From Phyllobacteriaceae bacterium UBA1940 (GTDB lineage: Bacteria; Pseudomonadota; Alphaproteobacteria; Rhizobiales; Rhizobiaceae), in the NCBI GenBank assembly GCA_002336975.1, contig DDFA01000003.1, positions 1 to 15,659 of the forward strand: DNA of 15,659 nt, written 5' to 3'. The notes beneath the pieces are model-generated. The model saw only the letters and a program-made list of their open reading frames with translations, ran no database searches and had not been told where the DNA came from. A program made the translations under genes and the position numbers. This document shows, piece after piece, positions 14,422 to 15,659 of the stretch (position 1 is the stretch's first letter; each line of letters begins with the position of its first letter).

Positions 14422-15659
14422 TCAGCCTTGCGCAACCCGGCCAAGCGCCACCGCCAGCCGGTCGCGCGCCACGACCAGTTCGGCGCGTTTCTCGCGTTCG
14501 CCCGCCACAACCTCTTCCGCCGCCTTGGCGACAAACTGGGGATTGTTGAGCTTCTTGTCGATGCGGGCGATTTCGTCCTCGGCCTTGGCGACTTCCTTCC
14601 TCAGCCGCGCCGCCTCCGCCGAAATGTCGATCAGATCGCCGAGCGGCAGGCAGAAGGTCGCCTCGCCGACCACGAACTGCGCCGACGATTTCGGCGCCCG
14701 GCCGGCAAACGAAACCTCGCCGACGCGCGCCAGCCGCTTGACCGCCGAATCGTGACGGGCGAGCCGCGCCTCTGTTTCGACGCCGGCGCCGACCACCACC
14801 AGCGGCGCGATGGCCGCGGCCGGCACGTTCATCTCCGACCTGAGCGATCGGATGCCGGTGACCAGATCGAGCAGCCAGTTGATCTCGTCGGCCGCAGCCT
14901 TGTCCTCGAACGCCGGTTGCGGCCAGCGCGCGTGAGCCAGCAATGTCGGCCGAGCCTCGCCCTCGCCCGCTGTATGCGCCCACAATTCCTCGGTGATGAA
15001 CGGCATCATCGGGTGCAAGAGCTTGTAGATCTCGTCGAGCACGAACGCCGCGACAGCCTGCGCTTCCGCCTTGGCCGCCTCGTCCTCGCCCATGAACACC
15101 GGCTTCAACAGTTCCAGATACCAGTCGCAGAACGTGTTCCAGACGAAGCGGTATGCGGCGCCGGCGGCGTCGTTGAAGCGGTAGGATTCGATCGCCGCGG
15201 TCACTTCGCCGGCCGCCCGCGTCAGTTCGGTCAGGATCCACCGGTTGACGGTCAGCCTGGCGTCGGTCAGCCAGAATGAATCGTTGCGCGCCACGCCGTT
15301 CATTTCGGCGAAACGCGTCGCGTTCCAGAGCTTTGTCCCGAAATTGCGGTAGCCGGCGACGCGCGCCGGGTCGAGCTTCACGTCGCGCCCCTGCGCCGCC
15401 ATGATGGAGAGGGTGAATCTCAGCGCATCGGCGCCGTATTCGTCGATCAGTTCGAGCGGGTCGATCACGTTGCCCTTCGACTTCGACATCTTGGCGCCGC
15501 TCTTGTCGCGCACCAGGGCGTGGACATAGACGGTGTGGAACGGCTCCACGTCCATGAAGTGCAGGCCCATCATCATCATCCGGGCCACCCAGAAGAAGAT
15601 GATGTCGAAGACGGTGACGAGCACCGTGGACGGCAGGTAGAGATCCAGCGCGTCGTCGG
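14422..15659 (-). CDS. valS: Valyl-tRNA synthetase, C-terminal part (runs off right edge)
   Basis: Class I synthetase charging tRNA-Val; the 412 complete residues visible are the C-terminal part of a protein usually about 900 residues or more. At the edge, STVLVTVFDIIFFWVARM is the conserved block before the signature GAKMSKSKGNVIDP, which contains a full KMSKS motif. The anticodon-binding domain follows (SYRFNDAAGAAYRFVWNTFCDWYLEL and HPMMPFITEELW blocks; only parts quoted here). The last 65 residues form the coiled-coil arm (AARLRKEVAKAEDEIARIDK and LNNPQFVAKA) typical of bacterial ValRS. The frame is open to the window edge, so any apparent start inside is false. One oddity is Val in place of the usual Gly in VLVTGFD. 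Its 3' side is followed by the gene-free region with hairpins. Confidence 0.96.
   Translation of the reverse strand, partial: DDALDLYLPSTVLVTVFDIIFFWVARMMMMGLHFMDVEPFHTVYVHALVRDKSGAKMSKSKGNVIDPLELIDEYGADALRFTLSIMAAQGRDVKLDPARVAGYRNFGTKLWNATRFAEMNGVARNDSFWLTDARLTVNRWILTELTRAAGEVTAAIESYRFNDAAGAAYRFVWNTFCDWYLELLKPVFMGEDEAAKAEAQAVAAFVLDEIYKLLHPMMPFITEELWAHTAGEGEARPTLLAHARWPQPAFEDKAAADEINWLLDLVTGIRSLRSEMNVPAAAIAPLVVVGAGVETEARLARHDSAVKRLARVGEVSFAGRAPKSSAQFVVGEATFCLPLGDLIDISAEAARLRKEVAKAEDEIARIDKKLNNPQFVAKAAEEVVAGEREKRAELVVARDRLAVALGRVAQG

Noticed and set aside
1..15659. Signs of a mobile element, phage, CRISPR or defence island
   Set aside because: No transposase, integrase, long terminal repeats, regularly spaced repeats or tRNA are visible. 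All genes fit conserved chromosomal functions with uniform GC-biased codon use.

Overview
The window looks like a GC-rich chromosomal housekeeping segment from an alphaproteobacterium, most likely of the Rhizobiales/Hyphomicrobiales (Mesorhizobium-like). This rests on strong GC bias at third codon positions, the order argS – SPOR gene – nagZ – scpA – scpB – tatA – tatB – tatC, and an ExoR-like Sel1 regulator near valS. The assignment comes from recognising families and synteny, not from a database search. I see no mobile element, CRISPR array, tRNA, rRNA or phage gene.

Layout. From left to right the minus strand carries the 5' end of a class II DAHP synthase gene (cut by the left edge), then tatC, tatB, tatA, an FbpC-type ABC ATPase gene, scpB, scpA, nagZ, a very large SPOR-domain gene, argS and dgt. 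Transcription therefore runs from dgt towards aroF. A divergent plus-strand pair, erpA and xth, starts only 34 bp from dgt. Convergent to xth is an exoR-like gene (minus), followed by a gene-free stretch of about 300 bp and the 3' part of valS (minus, cut by the right edge).

Transcription units. A strong hairpin with a T-rich tail (5840-5861) follows the SPOR gene. It suggests two minus-strand blocks: dgt-argS-SPOR and nagZ-scpA-scpB-ABC-tatABC. The second block is tightly packed: the nagZ stop overlaps the scpA ribosome site, scpA/scpB overlap by 8 bp, and tatB/tatC overlap by 4 bp. A second likely terminator lies in the 28-bp gap between xth and exoR. Hairpins also lie between tatC and aroF.

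How the genes work together. The block combines envelope and cell-cycle functions: SPOR binding to septal peptidoglycan, muropeptide recycling (NagZ), chromosome condensation (ScpA/ScpB with SMC) and export of folded proteins (TatABC). It also holds translation (ArgRS, ValRS), dNTP control (Dgt), Fe-S assembly (ErpA) and base-excision repair (Xth). The ABC ATPase is the only clearly out-of-place member and has no permease or binding protein beside it.

I found no convincing undescribed system. The points most worth a second look are the orphan ABC ATPase inside the scp-tat block, the roughly 640-residue acidic cytoplasmic tail of the SPOR protein with recurring LL-acidic motifs, and the unclear start and upstream region of the exoR-like gene.
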